From: Calothrix membranacea FACHB-236
GTDB taxonomy: Bacteria; Cyanobacteriota; Cyanobacteriia; Cyanobacteriales; Nostocaceae
Assembly: GCF_014696315.1 (NCBI RefSeq)
Contig: NZ_JACJPX010000063.1
Span: 1-46,963, forward strand
Direction: 5' to 3'
DNA: 46,963 nucleotides
This document shows positions 24,980 to 34,251 of the stretch, piece after piece. A program made the position numbers and the translations under genes. Under the pieces are notes generated by a model. The model searched no databases. It had not been told where the DNA came from and saw only the letters and a program-made list of their open reading frames with translations. Every line of letters begins with the position of its first letter. The stretch's first letter is position 1.

Positions 24980-25762
24980 TTATTTTCCTAAATACGCTTC
25001 TAAAACTTTGGGATTAGTTTGAATTTCTGCGGGTGTACCGTCGGCTAAATTTTGTCCTTCAGCAAGTACCCAAACACGATCGCACAAGGACATAATTACG
25101 TCCATGTTGTGTTCGATAATCAGAAATGTTAGACCATCCTGGCGGTTCCAGTTGAGAATGCGATCGCAAATATCATCAATTAATCTGGGATTTACGCCGG
25201 CTGCTGGTTCATCTAACAAAATCAGCTTGGGATTTGTCATCAAGGCGCGTCCCATTTCTAGCAGCTTACGTTGTCCACCAGATAAACCACCCGCGTAGTC
25301 ATGGGCTTTTTTGGCTAACCCGACTGACTCTAACAAAAACATGGCTTGTTCTTGCAGTTGCTTTTCTTCTTTCGCTACCACATGAGGTTGTAATTGCACC
25401 TGCCAAAAATTTTCCCCGGTTTGTTTTTGTGCCGCTAGCAGCATATTTTCTAACACCGACAACCGTGAAAGAGTCCGGGCTACCTGAAAAGTGCGGACTA
25501 CTCCTTGCTGGGCGATTTGGTATGGTTGCAGGTGATGAATTGGTTCACCATCAAAAATGACTCGTCCTTTATCTGGGCGAATGAAATTAGATAGTAAGTT
25601 AAAAAAGGTGGTTTTACCAGCACCATTCGGGCCAATTAAGCCTGTAATACTGCCTTTAGCTACTTCAATGCTGGCATTATTAACGGCTTTAATTCCACCA
25701 AAGCTTTTACAAAGTCTAGTAGCCGCTAGTAGGGGAAGTGGGGGTGATGGGTTATTTACCAA
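24980..25762 (-). CDS. livG: branched-chain/neutral amino-acid ABC transporter ATP-binding protein (LivG/NatA type)
   Basis: This 260-aa ABC ATPase has Walker A GPNGAGKTT near residue 43, signature LSGGQRKLLEMGRAL, Walker B LILLDEPAAGVNP and the switch His in IIEHNMDVI. The GV-N-P-x-L-I end of the Walker B region marks the LivG subfamily. It powers uptake of neutral or branched-chain amino acids; in Anabaena the equivalent NatA serves the N-I system. The start is TTG 25762, overlapping the livM stop by 11 bp, so the two are translationally coupled. Binding-protein, LivH and LivF genes are not adjacent, so the transporter's genes are dispersed, as known in cyanobacteria. Confidence 0.93.
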   Translation of the reverse strand: MVNNPSPPLPLLAATRLCKSFGGIKAVNNASIEVAKGSITGLIGPNGAGKTTFFNLLSNFIRPDKGRVIFDGEPIHHLQPYQIAQQGVVRTFQVARTLSRLSVLENMLLAAQKQTGENFWQVQLQPHVVAKEEKQLQEQAMFLLESVGLAKKAHDYAGGLSGGQRKLLEMGRALMTNPKLILLDEPAAGVNPRLIDDICDRILNWNRQDGLTFLIIEHNMDVIMSLCDRVWVLAEGQNLADGTPAEIQTNPKVLEAYLGK

Positions 25763-26885
25763 GGGTAAGTTCCTCCTTTTTCCCTAAGATACCTTGTGGT
25801 CGCCAAATCATCAGTACCATCAAAATTAAACCAATCACCATGATGCGGAATGCGCCTAAACGGGCTTCGTCTAGGGGAATAATTTTTGGTAAAAGTTCAC
25901 GGGTAATGGCATCGTAAGCAAAGTAAATCACCGTACCTAAAATTGTGCCGATATTATTTCCAGAACCGCCTAAAATTACCATAATCCAAGCATCAAAGGT
26001 AAGCTGTGGTTGGAAATTATCGGGGTAAACAGCACTGAGTTGCCAAGCAAAAAAACCACCAGCAATCCCCGCGATCGCACCGCCTAACATTAGTGATTGT
26101 AGTTTATACCAAAAGACATTTTTTCCCAGTGCCTTAGGAATTTCCTCATCTTCGCGGATGGCTTTTAGTACTCTACCCCAAGGCGATCGCACTAACATTT
26201 CCAACCGCCAAAAGACAAAAGCTAAGACTAACAGTGCCACCAGCATTAAACCTGCTTTGGGAACGTAGTTATATAAACTGATCATGCCAGAAACATAAAC
26301 AGCTATTGCCAGCAGCCCCAAAATTATCCCCACAACCAAACGCGATACAAATTCCTGTTTATTGGTTTTGCGCGTTAATTTCTCAGTAGCACCAGTTATA
26401 CGGGTATTGTTAATCCATCGCCATAAGGAAAACACTGTTACCGCTAACAGCAGCGTCAGCAATCCCATCATCACAAATCTCAAAAACAAATTCGGTGTTG
26501 TGGATAAAGGTATGGGGTAACTTTGTACACCGAAAGCACCAGATATCCACGTATCACCCACTGGTAAATCTTGGTTATTTACCACCAACCGAATCAGTTC
26601 TCCCACCCCAATAGTGACAATTCCTAAATAATCTTCTCGCAAGCGCAGAGTCGCAAACCCAATTACCAACCCCAGCAACGCTGCAACAATCGCCCCAACA
26701 ATAGCCGAAACAAGTATAGGAACACCTTTGAGGCTTAATAATACTGTTGTATAAGCTCCCAGGGTCATAAAAGCGATATGACCAAAATTAATTAACCCTG
26801 TAAAACCCCACTGCAAATTCAGTCCCAAACTAAACAATGCAAATGTGGCTGTAGAAATCGCTAAAAATATTAAATATTCAAACAT
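25752..26885 (-). CDS. livM: branched-chain/neutral amino-acid ABC permease (LivM/NatD type)
   Basis: This 377-aa integral membrane protein has about nine to ten helices. The LivM hallmarks are LGLNLQWGFTGLINFGHIAFMTLGAYTT near the N-terminus, ATLRLREDYLGIVTIGVGELIRL, and the cytoplasmic coupling segment SPWGRVLKAIREDEEIPKALGKNVF. VILGGSGNNIGTILG follows near the C-terminus. An inserted charged loop (TGATEKLTRKTNKQE, around 178-192) makes it longer than E. coli-type core domains. It precedes and overlaps livG by 11 bp, forming a two-gene operon. Its own start is preceded by a 7-copy tandem repeat. Confidence 0.93.
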   Translation of the reverse strand: MFEYLIFLAISTATFALFSLGLNLQWGFTGLINFGHIAFMTLGAYTTVLLSLKGVPILVSAIVGAIVAALLGLVIGFATLRLREDYLGIVTIGVGELIRLVVNNQDLPVGDTWISGAFGVQSYPIPLSTTPNLFLRFVMMGLLTLLLAVTVFSLWRWINNTRITGATEKLTRKTNKQEFVSRLVVGIILGLLAIAVYVSGMISLYNYVPKAGLMLVALLVLAFVFWRLEMLVRSPWGRVLKAIREDEEIPKALGKNVFWYKLQSLMLGGAIAGIAGGFFAWQLSAVYPDNFQPQLTFDAWIMVILGGSGNNIGTILGTVIYFAYDAITRELLPKIIPLDEARLGAFRIMVIGLILMVLMIWRPQGILGKKEELTLGK

Positions 26886-26894
26886 AGGTATTTA

Positions 26895-26943
26895 GTCATT
26901 TGTCATTTGTCATTTGTCATTTGTCATTTGTCATTTGTTATTT
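26895..26943. repeat. tandem repeat, seven GTCATTT units
   Basis: Seven consecutive 7-mers (the last is GTTATTT) start 9 bp upstream of the livM ATG. The unit is the reverse complement of the AATGAC unit at 36337, so this is one repeat family. Further degenerate TTTGGTG, ACCTATT and GTCAACA repeats follow to about 27040. Confidence 0.85.
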
Positions 26944-27113
26944 GGTAATTGGTGTTTGGTGTTTGTGTCTCTTACCCATTACCTATTACCTATTACCCCC
27001 CCAGTCAACAGTCAACAGTCAACCATCAACAATCCCCATAGTTTACCTCCTGCGATTAACCATTGCTGAACAAATGGGCATACTATTGTGTGGTGAGGGC
27101 TAAGAGGAGAAAC

Positions 27114-27323
27114 ATGAACTTGCTGCGAACGAGAATTCATCACTTAGTCGATCAGTTAGCAGATGAGGATCTGCCAAGTACTTGGGCGGCTGTCTACAAT
27201 TTGCATTGTGATTGTTATATGCTCAAAGCCATAGAACAAGCCAAGCGATCGCAACAGCCGTGGGATATATTAACCCAAGAAGAAGCGATCAGACAGTTAA
27301 TGTATTTTGGAAGTGAAACTTAA
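27114..27323 (+). CDS. putative antitoxin of a type II toxin-antitoxin pair
   Basis: This 69-aa, mostly helical protein (MNLLRTRIHHLVDQLADEDLPSTWAAVYNL...TQEEAIRQLMYFG) ends exactly one base before the toxin start codon. ATG 27114 has a strong AGGAGA four bases upstream; the frame is open further left but that is not needed. I see no clear DNA-binding domain, so it is assigned by size, composition and tight coupling to the RelE/ParE-like gene. Confidence 0.72.
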   Translation: MNLLRTRIHHLVDQLADEDLPSTWAAVYNLHCDCYMLKAIEQAKRSQQPWDILTQEEAIRQLMYFGSET

Positions 27324-27581
27324 GTGATTCTGGAAGTACGCTATACCAGGTCATTTCTCGTAGACCTGAAAAGTTTAGAAACATCTGCTTATGAGCGGGT
27401 GTATAATTTTGTCTTTTTTGAGTTTGCTCACCATTGGCAGATGCGATCGCTCCCAGAACTCCGCCAGCTTGATGATGAGGCCATATTTCACCGCTTTACC
27501 ATAGATGAATATTTAGTTGGCATAGAAGTGAGGGGTGAAATTGTCAAATTTTTGCGTGTCATCCCTATGCCAGATGTCTAA
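27324..27581 (+). CDS. RelE/ParE-superfamily toxin-like protein
   Basis: This 85-aa protein starts at GTG 27324, directly after the TAA of the upstream gene. The pattern is that of the RelE/ParE fold: beta strand ILEVRYTRSFLVDLKSL, helix (YERVYNFVFFEF), then RQLDDEAIFHRFTIDEYLVGIEVRGEIVKFLRVIPMPDV. The final strands (YLVGIEVRGEIVKFLRV) are the usual C-terminal sheet. RelE-type members cleave mRNA on the ribosome and ParE-type poison gyrase; I cannot tell which, or whether it is active. Confidence 0.8.
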   Translation: MILEVRYTRSFLVDLKSLETSAYERVYNFVFFEFAHHWQMRSLPELRQLDDEAIFHRFTIDEYLVGIEVRGEIVKFLRVIPMPDV

Positions 27582-27688
27582 AGGCAGAGCTTAGGTCAAC
27601 ACTTAAAACTGTATAAGGCAAAGCAGGGATCGCTATAGCCTTACATTAAACTGGTTTGTGAAAAACACGTTAAGTTGAGACTTCCCTT

Positions 27689-29275
27689 ATGGATGCTAAA
27701 GCACTTTGGCAACGATACCAGGATTGGTTATATTTCCACGAGGGATTAGGGCTGTATCTTGATGTTAGTCGGATGCGGTTTGATGATGCCTTTGTGGAGT
27801 CGTTGCGGCCGAAGTTTGATCAGGCGTTTGCGGATATGGCGGAACTGGAGAAAGGTGCGATCGCCAATCCGGATGAAAATCGCATGGTTGGACATTACTG
27901 GCTACGAAATCCAGATTTAGCACCAACGCCAGAACTCACCCAAGAGATTGTCCAAACCTTAGAACAAATCGAAGCCTTTGCAGAAAAAATCCAAACAGGT
28001 GCTATTCATCCTCCTAGAGCTAATCGTTTTACCGATGTGATCTCCATAGGTATTGGTGGTTCTGCCCTTGGCCCCCAATTTGTCGCCGAAGCCCTGTCCT
28101 CTGATTTCCCACCCCTGAAAATTCACTTTATTGACAATACAGATCCCGCAGGTATCGATCGCATTCTGACTCAGTTGCGAAATAGCCTCTCCAGTACTTT
28201 AGTTTTGGTGATTTCCAAATCTGGGGGAACACCAGAACCACGCAACGGCATGATTGAAGTCAAAAAAGCCTATGCTGGACAAAATTTGGACTTTTCCCAA
28301 TATGCAGTAGCTATCACTAGCACTGATAGTAACCTGGATAAAATCGCAAAATCTGAAGGCTGGCTGGCAACTTTCCCCATGTATGATTGGGTGGGCGGAC
28401 GCACCTCAGAAATGTCTGCTGTGGGTTTAGTACCAGCTGCATTGCAAGGTATTGATGTTCGCGCCATGCTAGAAGGTGCGAAAGAAATGGATGATGCTAC
28501 CCGTGTAGCTGATTTGAAAAATAACCCAGCAGCTTTACTGGCTTTGTCTTGGTACTATGCCGGTAATGGTAAGGGTGAAAAAGACATGGTGGTGCTGCCT
28601 TACAAAGATAGCTTGCTGTTGTTCAGCCGTTATTTGCAACAGTTAGTCATGGAATCCTTAGGTAAAGAAAAAGACCTAGATGGTAACACCGTCTACCAAG
28701 GGATCGCCGTTTATGGTAACAAAGGCTCAACCGATCAACACGCCTATGTTCAACAGTTGCGCGAAGGTGTACCCAATTTCTTTGCTACCTTAATTGAAGT
28801 TTTAGAAGATCGTAAAAATCCATCTCCCGAAATCGATCCTGGGGTGACATCAGGCGATTACCTTTCTGGTTTTTTGTTAGGAACCAGACAAGCGCTGTAT
28901 GAAAATCAGCGTGATTCCATCACAGTCACTATTCCCCAAGTCAATGCGCGTACTGTCGGGGCGTTAATTGCTTTATATGAACGTGCTGTTGGCTTGTATG
29001 CAAGCTTAGTCAACATCAACGCTTACCATCAACCAGGGGTTGAAGCTGGTAAAAAAGCCGCCGCCGCGATTCTTGACTTGCAAAAACGTGTCCTAGAAGT
29101 ACTGCAATCAGCAAAATCTGCCCTTACTCTCGATGAAATTGCCGAGAAAGCAGGTGCATCTCAAGAAATTGAAGCCATTTACAAAATTCTGCGTCATCTA
29201 CACGCCAATCAACGAGGCGTAGTCTTTCAAGGTAATCTCGCACAACCCAGCAGTTTAAAAGTTTCTGTCAGCTAA
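27689..29275 (+). CDS. pgi: glucose-6-phosphate isomerase
   Basis: This enzyme interconverts glucose 6-phosphate and fructose 6-phosphate in the cytosol, linking glycogen, the oxidative pentose phosphate pathway and the Calvin cycle. It is 528 aa, the usual size for the cyanobacterial form. The phosphate-binding segment [14 protein letters not shown] is near residue 174, and [14 protein letters not shown] near 231 contains the conserved arginine. [18 protein letters not shown] near 347 carries the catalytic-site residues, and the C-terminal [14 protein letters not shown] holds the active-site lysine region. It is a single rightward gene, ended by a hairpin. Confidence 0.96.
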   Translation: MDAKALWQRYQDWLYFHEGLGLYLDVSRMRFDDAFVESLRPKFDQAFADMAELEKGAIANPDENRMVGHYWLRNPDLAPTPELTQEIVQTLEQIEAFAEKIQTGAIHPPRANRFTDVISIGIGGSALGPQFVAEALSSDFPPLKIHFIDNTDPAGIDRILTQLRNSLSSTLVLVISKSGGTPEPRNGMIEVKKAYAGQNLDFSQYAVAITSTDSNLDKIAKSEGWLATFPMYDWVGGRTSEMSAVGLVPAALQGIDVRAMLEGAKEMDDATRVADLKNNPAALLALSWYYAGNGKGEKDMVVLPYKDSLLLFSRYLQQLVMESLGKEKDLDGNTVYQGIAVYGNKGSTDQHAYVQQLREGVPNFFATLIEVLEDRKNPSPEIDPGVTSGDYLSGFLLGTRQALYENQRDSITVTIPQVNARTVGALIALYERAVGLYASLVNINAYHQPGVEAGKKAAAAILDLQKRVLEVLQSAKSALTLDEIAEKAGASQEIEAIYKILRHLHANQRGVVFQGNLAQPSSLKVSVS

Positions 29276-29342
29276 CGGAATATAGCTTACAAATCAATCA
29301 AACTACCTTTCGATATTGTTGGATTGACAACAATTTTTTATC

Positions 29343-29394
29343 GTTAAGCATCCTGGTGATTGAAGCATAAACTTCTCCTTCCAGGGTGCTTAAC
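29343..29394 (+). terminator. hairpin after pgi
   Basis: GTTAAGCATCCTGG pairs with CCAGGGTGCTTAAC (13 Watson-Crick pairs, one G-U) around a 24-nt loop, 67 bp past the pgi stop. A weak T-rich tail follows (TGTATTTAAG). Confidence 0.5.
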
Positions 29395-29515
29395 TGTATT
29401 TAAGTAGAGCGCTGCAATTAAAGATAGCTGGTTTATCATCTTTGGAATTAATTATATAAATAAGCAATTCAGACAATTTATATTGCTAATTGAGTATGAG
29501 CTTAAATCAAATACA

Positions 29516-29704
29516 GTTCAGTTAATAAAATTAATTGATAACAAAACCAAAAAACTAGTTACGCAACAAAAAACAGAACAATAATTTTGGAGGGGGTTTG
29601 GGGGACGCAACCGTCACCCAATCGGGGGTTTGGGGGAGAATCCCCCAATTGAAAGAGCTTCTTTATATAAGTGACAAATCAATCGCTAATGAGCTTAACT
29701 GAAC
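29516..29704. mobile_element. 189-bp MITE-like element, copy A, G-tract rich
   Basis: A perfect 10-bp terminal inverted repeat bounds the element: GTTCAGTTAA (29516-29525) and TTAACTGAAC (29695-29704). 29518-29699 is about 96% identical to 38084-38266. The centre holds GGGGGTTTGGGGG twice, i.e. four runs of five G, plus a C5 run. No ORF and no clear target-site duplication. Confidence 0.8.
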
Positions 29705-29714
29705 CGCATTGACC

Positions 29715-32447
29715 TTAAATCGGCATTTCTTCCTGTTGTAAAGGAATTTCAATCCAGAATTCTGTTCCTTTACCCAGGACTGACTCACACCTCAAAATTC
29801 CTGCATGCTTTTCTACAACAATCTGGTAACTAATTGATAATCCTAAACCTGTACCTTTGCCTACTGGTTTAGTAGTAAAAAATGGGTCAAATAGCTTCGA
29901 TTGTAACTCTTGCGGGATGCCTGGGCCATTATCTGCAATCCTCACTATGACTCGACGATTATTAATAAGTTCGGTACGGATTCTAATCTGGCTGCGATTT
30001 GTTTGAGTATCTAATTGAGAATGCTGGTTACGGTGATTATCTAGAGCATCAATGGCATTATTAATAATATTCATAAATACCTGATTCATTTGCCCAGGAT
30101 AGCACTCTACTAAAGGTAATTTCTCATATTCTTTGATGATTTCAATACCGATGGGATTCTCTGACTTGGCTTTCAGACGATTCTGCAAAATTAGCAGGGT
30201 ACTATCAAGACCTTCATGAATATTAACTGCTTTCATTTCTGCTTCATCTAAGCGAGAAAAGTTGCGTAAACTCAGTACAATTTCTCGAATGCGATTAGTA
30301 CCAAGTCTCATAGAAGAAAGTAGTTTTAACAAGTCATTAGCAATAAATTCTAAGTCAACTTTTTCACAAAAATCTTGAATTTCTGGAGCAGGATGAGGAT
30401 AGTGTTTCTCATAAAGTTTGAGTAGCTCAAGTAAATCTTGGACATATTCATCAGCAGGAGATAGATTACCATGAATAAAGTTAACCGGATTATTAATTTC
30501 ATGAGCAATTCCGGCAACTAATTGACCTAAACTAGACATTTTTTCTTGCTGAATTAGTTGCGCTTGAGTTTGTTGCAACTTATGCAAAGTTTCACTGAGT
30601 TTTTCTGCTTGAGCTTGCGCTGCTAAGGTAGCAGTACGACTTTGAGTATAAAGTTGTGCATGGTCAATGGCAATTCCTAATTGATCAGTGACAGCTTGTA
30701 GCAAGCTAATTTCACTATTATCCCAAACACGTTCGCCACTACAATGGCTACACACAATTGCTCCCAATTCTCCCGTATTACTATTAACTGGTAGCAATAA
30801 TAAAGAGGTAATACCAAACTCAGTTAAGAATTTTTGGATATGCTTCTCAATTTGGCGATCGCTCTCAATATTATGAATACAAATTAACTCTTGATGCAGC
30901 AGTTTTTTTGCTAAAAATGGATAGCTTTTTAATGAAATCATGCCTAAAGTGCTAGGCAATTCTGTAAGTCTGGATTCATGAGTAATAGACAGGCTTGTTT
31001 GAGAAAAATGAGGTAGATAACGGATAAAATAGCAACGGTCTATTTGTAATAAGCTACGAATTTCTGTAACAGCAGTTTCTAAAATAGTATCGAGATCCAA
31101 AGAAATACGGATTTGACTAGCTAAACCCAGCAGTAAGGCTTCCCTACGGCTGAGGAGCTGTTCTTTAGCCCAAACTCTATCAATAGCTACAGCAATATTA
31201 TTAGCGATCCAATTGAGCAAATTATGGGTGGCTTGGCTTAAAGGTTCACAACTAAATAAAGCCATGAGCCCGACTAATTCTTGTTCCACTATTAATGGAT
31301 ATGCAGAAAAAAATAAATTTGAAGATATATGTTCAAAATTGTAATTATGAAATTCCGTACCTAACTCTTGATTTAATATTGCCTGATTATTTTGATTAAT
31401 GATATCAATAACACTGTTAGCAACTAAATTTTGATGAGCGAAATCTTGAATATTGGTTAAGCAGTTAAAATTATTATCTGTACAACTAACTCCTGCTTGG
31501 AATTTTAGCTCTGTTGTCTGTGGTTCCCCAGTCCAAATGCCGACAAAAGCAACATCCAAATATTGTGATATTACTTGTGTACTATGTTGAATAATCTCCG
31601 TTAGCGTACCGCTTTGAGCTAAGATTAAACTCACTTCTGCACTTAAGAGTGAAAGGTGCGATCGCTCTTGAATCGCTAACTCGGAAAGTTTACGCTGTGT
31701 AATATCCGTACGAATCGCTACATATTTCTCGGGTTTACCTTCCGCAGATAACCTCGGTACTATTGTTGTATCTACCCAGTAGAAACTACCATCCTTGGCT
31801 TGATTTTTAATTTCTCCCTGCCAGATTTTCCCTTGAGAAATAGTTTCCCACAATTGCGCGAAAAATTCTTGGCTATGATAACCAGAATTAATAATGCTGT
31901 GTTTTTTTCCTATAAGTTCTTCTCTTGAATATTGAGAAATTCGGCAAAATTTATCATTGACATAAGTTATGATGCCATCTGTATCTGTAATTGCCACTAA
32001 ACAATGGGCATTTAAAGCATATTTTAAGCTTTCTGATTCTTTTAGAGAATTTCTTAAAGCAATTTCATTTTCTTTATTTGCCGTAATGTCACGAGCTACG
32101 GCATAAATTAAGTTCTCATCACTGAAAGTAGTAGAATTCCATGACAACCATTTATAAGAGCCATCAGCACAAAGATAGCGATTTTCAAAGCAAATTGCAT
32201 CTTGACCTGTGGTCAACTTCTGGGCTGCTAAAATCGTAGATTCGCGGTCTTCTGGATGAACAAACTCAAGAAATGGTTTATTAAATAAATCTTGATTTGA
32301 CCAGCCTAATGTTCTGCTCCAAGCTGGATTGATATGCTTAAAATAACCATCAAAACCAGCAATACAAAGTAAGTCTAGAGAAAGAGAGAAAAATCGCGAA
32401 TCTTTTGCTGCCGATTCTACATTTTCTAATTGAAATGGTTGTTGCAT
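29715..32447 (-). CDS. PAS-PAS-GAF-GAF sensor histidine kinase
   Basis: From ATG 32447 this is a 910-aa cytoplasmic kinase; the frame stays open to a TTG at 32516, but that start is less likely. Two PAS domains lie at about 20-125 ([19 protein letters not shown]) and 140-260 ([28 protein letters not shown]). GAF domains lie at about 275-430 and 445-600. The H-box [16 protein letters not shown] places the phospho-acceptor His near 646. The ATPase domain shows NNAIDAL near 797, DNGPGIP near 839 and [10 protein letters not shown] near 865. There is no membrane segment or receiver domain. The second GAF lacks the Cys of a bilin-binding phytochrome-type pocket as far as I can see. The partner response regulator is not in this window. 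Confidence 0.94.
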   Translation of the reverse strand: MQQPFQLENVESAAKDSRFFSLSLDLLCIAGFDGYFKHINPAWSRTLGWSNQDLFNKPFLEFVHPEDRESTILAAQKLTTGQDAICFENRYLCADGSYKWLSWNSTTFSDENLIYAVARDITANKENEIALRNSLKESESLKYALNAHCLVAITDTDGIITYVNDKFCRISQYSREELIGKKHSIINSGYHSQEFFAQLWETISQGKIWQGEIKNQAKDGSFYWVDTTIVPRLSAEGKPEKYVAIRTDITQRKLSELAIQERSHLSLLSAEVSLILAQSGTLTEIIQHSTQVISQYLDVAFVGIWTGEPQTTELKFQAGVSCTDNNFNCLTNIQDFAHQNLVANSVIDIINQNNQAILNQELGTEFHNYNFEHISSNLFFSAYPLIVEQELVGLMALFSCEPLSQATHNLLNWIANNIAVAIDRVWAKEQLLSRREALLLGLASQIRISLDLDTILETAVTEIRSLLQIDRCYFIRYLPHFSQTSLSITHESRLTELPSTLGMISLKSYPFLAKKLLHQELICIHNIESDRQIEKHIQKFLTEFGITSLLLLPVNSNTGELGAIVCSHCSGERVWDNSEISLLQAVTDQLGIAIDHAQLYTQSRTATLAAQAQAEKLSETLHKLQQTQAQLIQQEKMSSLGQLVAGIAHEINNPVNFIHGNLSPADEYVQDLLELLKLYEKHYPHPAPEIQDFCEKVDLEFIANDLLKLLSSMRLGTNRIREIVLSLRNFSRLDEAEMKAVNIHEGLDSTLLILQNRLKAKSENPIGIEIIKEYEKLPLVECYPGQMNQVFMNIINNAIDALDNHRNQHSQLDTQTNRSQIRIRTELINNRRVIVRIADNGPGIPQELQSKLFDPFFTTKPVGKGTGLGLSISYQIVVEKHAGILRCESVLGKGTEFWIEIPLQQEEMPI

Positions 32448-32568
32448 ATACTCAGGGCTTGTAAATTTTGAAAGTCTTAATATGTGTAGATTGAGTACAG
32501 TTTCACAATTTCCCAAGTCATGCCAATTACCTACTAGTATTCAGCTATATTTTAGCTTTTACATAGTA

Positions 32569-32707
32569 ATACCAATTTAATGTGAAGTTGCAAATATCCT
32601 GATCCCCCTAAATCCCCCTTTTTAAGGGGGACTTTGATTCTTTTCCCCCTTTTTTAAGGGGGGTTAGGGGGGATCGAATTCTATGCAGCTTCATAAAGAA
32701 TTGGTAT
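32569..32707. mobile_element. palindromic MITE-like element, about 139 bp
   Basis: The ends ATACCAATT and AATTGGTAT are inverted, with further inverted match inwards (GAAG-TGCA / TGCA-CTTC). The core carries GATCCCCCTAAATCCCCC...GGGGGTTAGGGGGGATC and two internal CCCCCTTTTTTAAGGGGG hairpins. It is non-coding, and of a type abundant in Nostocales. Confidence 0.75.
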
Positions 32708-32896
32708 AAGCACTTTAGTGCCTTTGAACAAGGCTGATCTCCTTCCCAATTAAGCTTTAAGCAAAATTTCTACTTACCCAGTCTTCTGTTAGATTTAGAT
32801 TTCCCGAAAAGACTATAAAGTAAACGTGAATTTTACAAAATTTAAATAAGAAATGTTAAGTATAAAAAATTTGAAAATTATACCATTATGAGAATA

Positions 32897-34033
32897 TTAC
32901 TCTTGATTGAGCGTAGCTGCCATTCTTTGTAGCTTTCTCCCTACCTCTTCCATAATGTAAAAGAAGGTAAAAAACCGTAATAGCTCATCAATGGGATAAT
33001 CTGAATGCTGGGTTGGTTTCAGTTGATTAAATTCCTCTGTGGCATTGGTGAGTATAGCTTCCATCTCTGATATAGATAATTGTGACTGATGCGATTTAAC
33101 CGCTGTTGCTAGAGAGAGCATTGCATTTTGAGTTTCTTGCGCCAAGGGAGTAAGTTGAGGTGAGAGCATTTGCCAAAATGTATCTTGTTGTCTGGCGAGT
33201 ACAGTATGTTCCATTGTCAGAGTATGCTCCCAAATTCGCCGGATGAGAAATTCCCAAGCTGGATTAACTCGCATTTCTGGCGGTTCATTGCTTAATCCTT
33301 GCCTAACTTCCTTCCAGAGTTCCCGTCCTTTGCCAAAGGAATGAATAATACTAATTTTTAAAGCATCTGCATGAGAGCGATCGTAGTTTCCTGTAAAGGC
33401 GCAATTGACGACTAATCGGTAAAAATGTTCTAAATCTATCAGGGTTTGGGATAAACATTCTCGCAGCTGTAAGCCAGCAGCAGCCGGAAAAATAAAACTA
33501 TTTACCAACAGTGCCACACCAATACCTAACAAGGTTTCTAGTAATCTATCCCAGGCGTACAACCAGGGCGAATGATTGTAACTTAAAATGACGATCGCCG
33601 ATACATACCCCGCCAACTTTGCGGCTTCGTTAAATTTACAGACAGAAGTGGCAAAAATGGTTACAAATACACATACTCCCAGCGACCAGGGATTACTACC
33701 TAGTGTGACAGCAAAAACTGCTCCAGCCAAAGCACCAATAATTGTCCCAATTAAACGCTGTATCCCTAATGCTAAAGTGCTGCCATGAGTTGAAGACATA
33801 ACAATAATGGCAGCAATCACAGCATAGAAAGGATATTCCCATCGCAACCCTTGAGCAATCACTAAAGAAATTGCCGCTGCGATCGCCATTTTTCCTGCCA
33901 TCTTCGCTAACTGAAGCCATGAAATCGCCTGGGGAGAAACCATCCAGTTTTTGATATAAGCGATCGCGCCTACAAAAAGCGATCGCTTAGCTCGTTTATT
34001 TGAGCGTGACAAGCGACGAGAAAATTTGGCCAT
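32897..34033 (-). CDS. FUSC-family membrane protein (aromatic acid exporter-like)
   Basis: This 378-aa protein has a basic N-terminal tail (MAKFSRRLSRSNKRAKRS) and about five to six membrane helices between residues 35 and 190. These include MAIAAAISLVIAQGLRWEYPFYAVIAAIIVM, QRLIGTIIGALAGAVFAV and DRLLETLLGIGVALLVNSFIFP. A helical cytoplasmic C-terminal half follows. The R-L-I-G-T-I-I-G and D-R-L-L-E-T-L-L-G-I segments mark the FUSC/DUF939 family (YccS, PET153, AaeB relatives), thought to export aromatic or other small compounds. The substrate is unknown. The gene is isolated between two intergenic repeat regions. Confidence 0.87.
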   Translation of the reverse strand: MAKFSRRLSRSNKRAKRSLFVGAIAYIKNWMVSPQAISWLQLAKMAGKMAIAAAISLVIAQGLRWEYPFYAVIAAIIVMSSTHGSTLALGIQRLIGTIIGALAGAVFAVTLGSNPWSLGVCVFVTIFATSVCKFNEAAKLAGYVSAIVILSYNHSPWLYAWDRLLETLLGIGVALLVNSFIFPAAAGLQLRECLSQTLIDLEHFYRLVVNCAFTGNYDRSHADALKISIIHSFGKGRELWKEVRQGLSNEPPEMRVNPAWEFLIRRIWEHTLTMEHTVLARQQDTFWQMLSPQLTPLAQETQNAMLSLATAVKSHQSQLSISEMEAILTNATEEFNQLKPTQHSDYPIDELLRFFTFFYIMEEVGRKLQRMAATLNQE

Positions 34034-34160
34034 GCTTGAAATAATTCGTAATTAAGGCTATTTAAGCTACTTCAACAAATTTAATTACACATCCTTTTCT
34101 CTATGAGGCTTCCAGACATTAAATTATCCAAATTTCCGAGAGAAAATATTTTTTTATCCC

Positions 34161-34187
34161 CCCTGCTCCCTGCTCCCTGCTCCCTTG
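34161..34187. repeat. CTCCCTG tandem repeat
   Basis: Three to four CTGCTCC 7-mers lie upstream of the FUSC gene and beyond the end of the first kinase. The same unit recurs at about 41089-41119 before the FHA-ABC gene. Confidence 0.7.
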
Positions 34188-34251
34188 CCAAAAAAGCGAT
34201 AGTATATTTTTTTAGTTGGGAGTCCCTGTTCCCTGTTCCCTTTCCTCAAAA

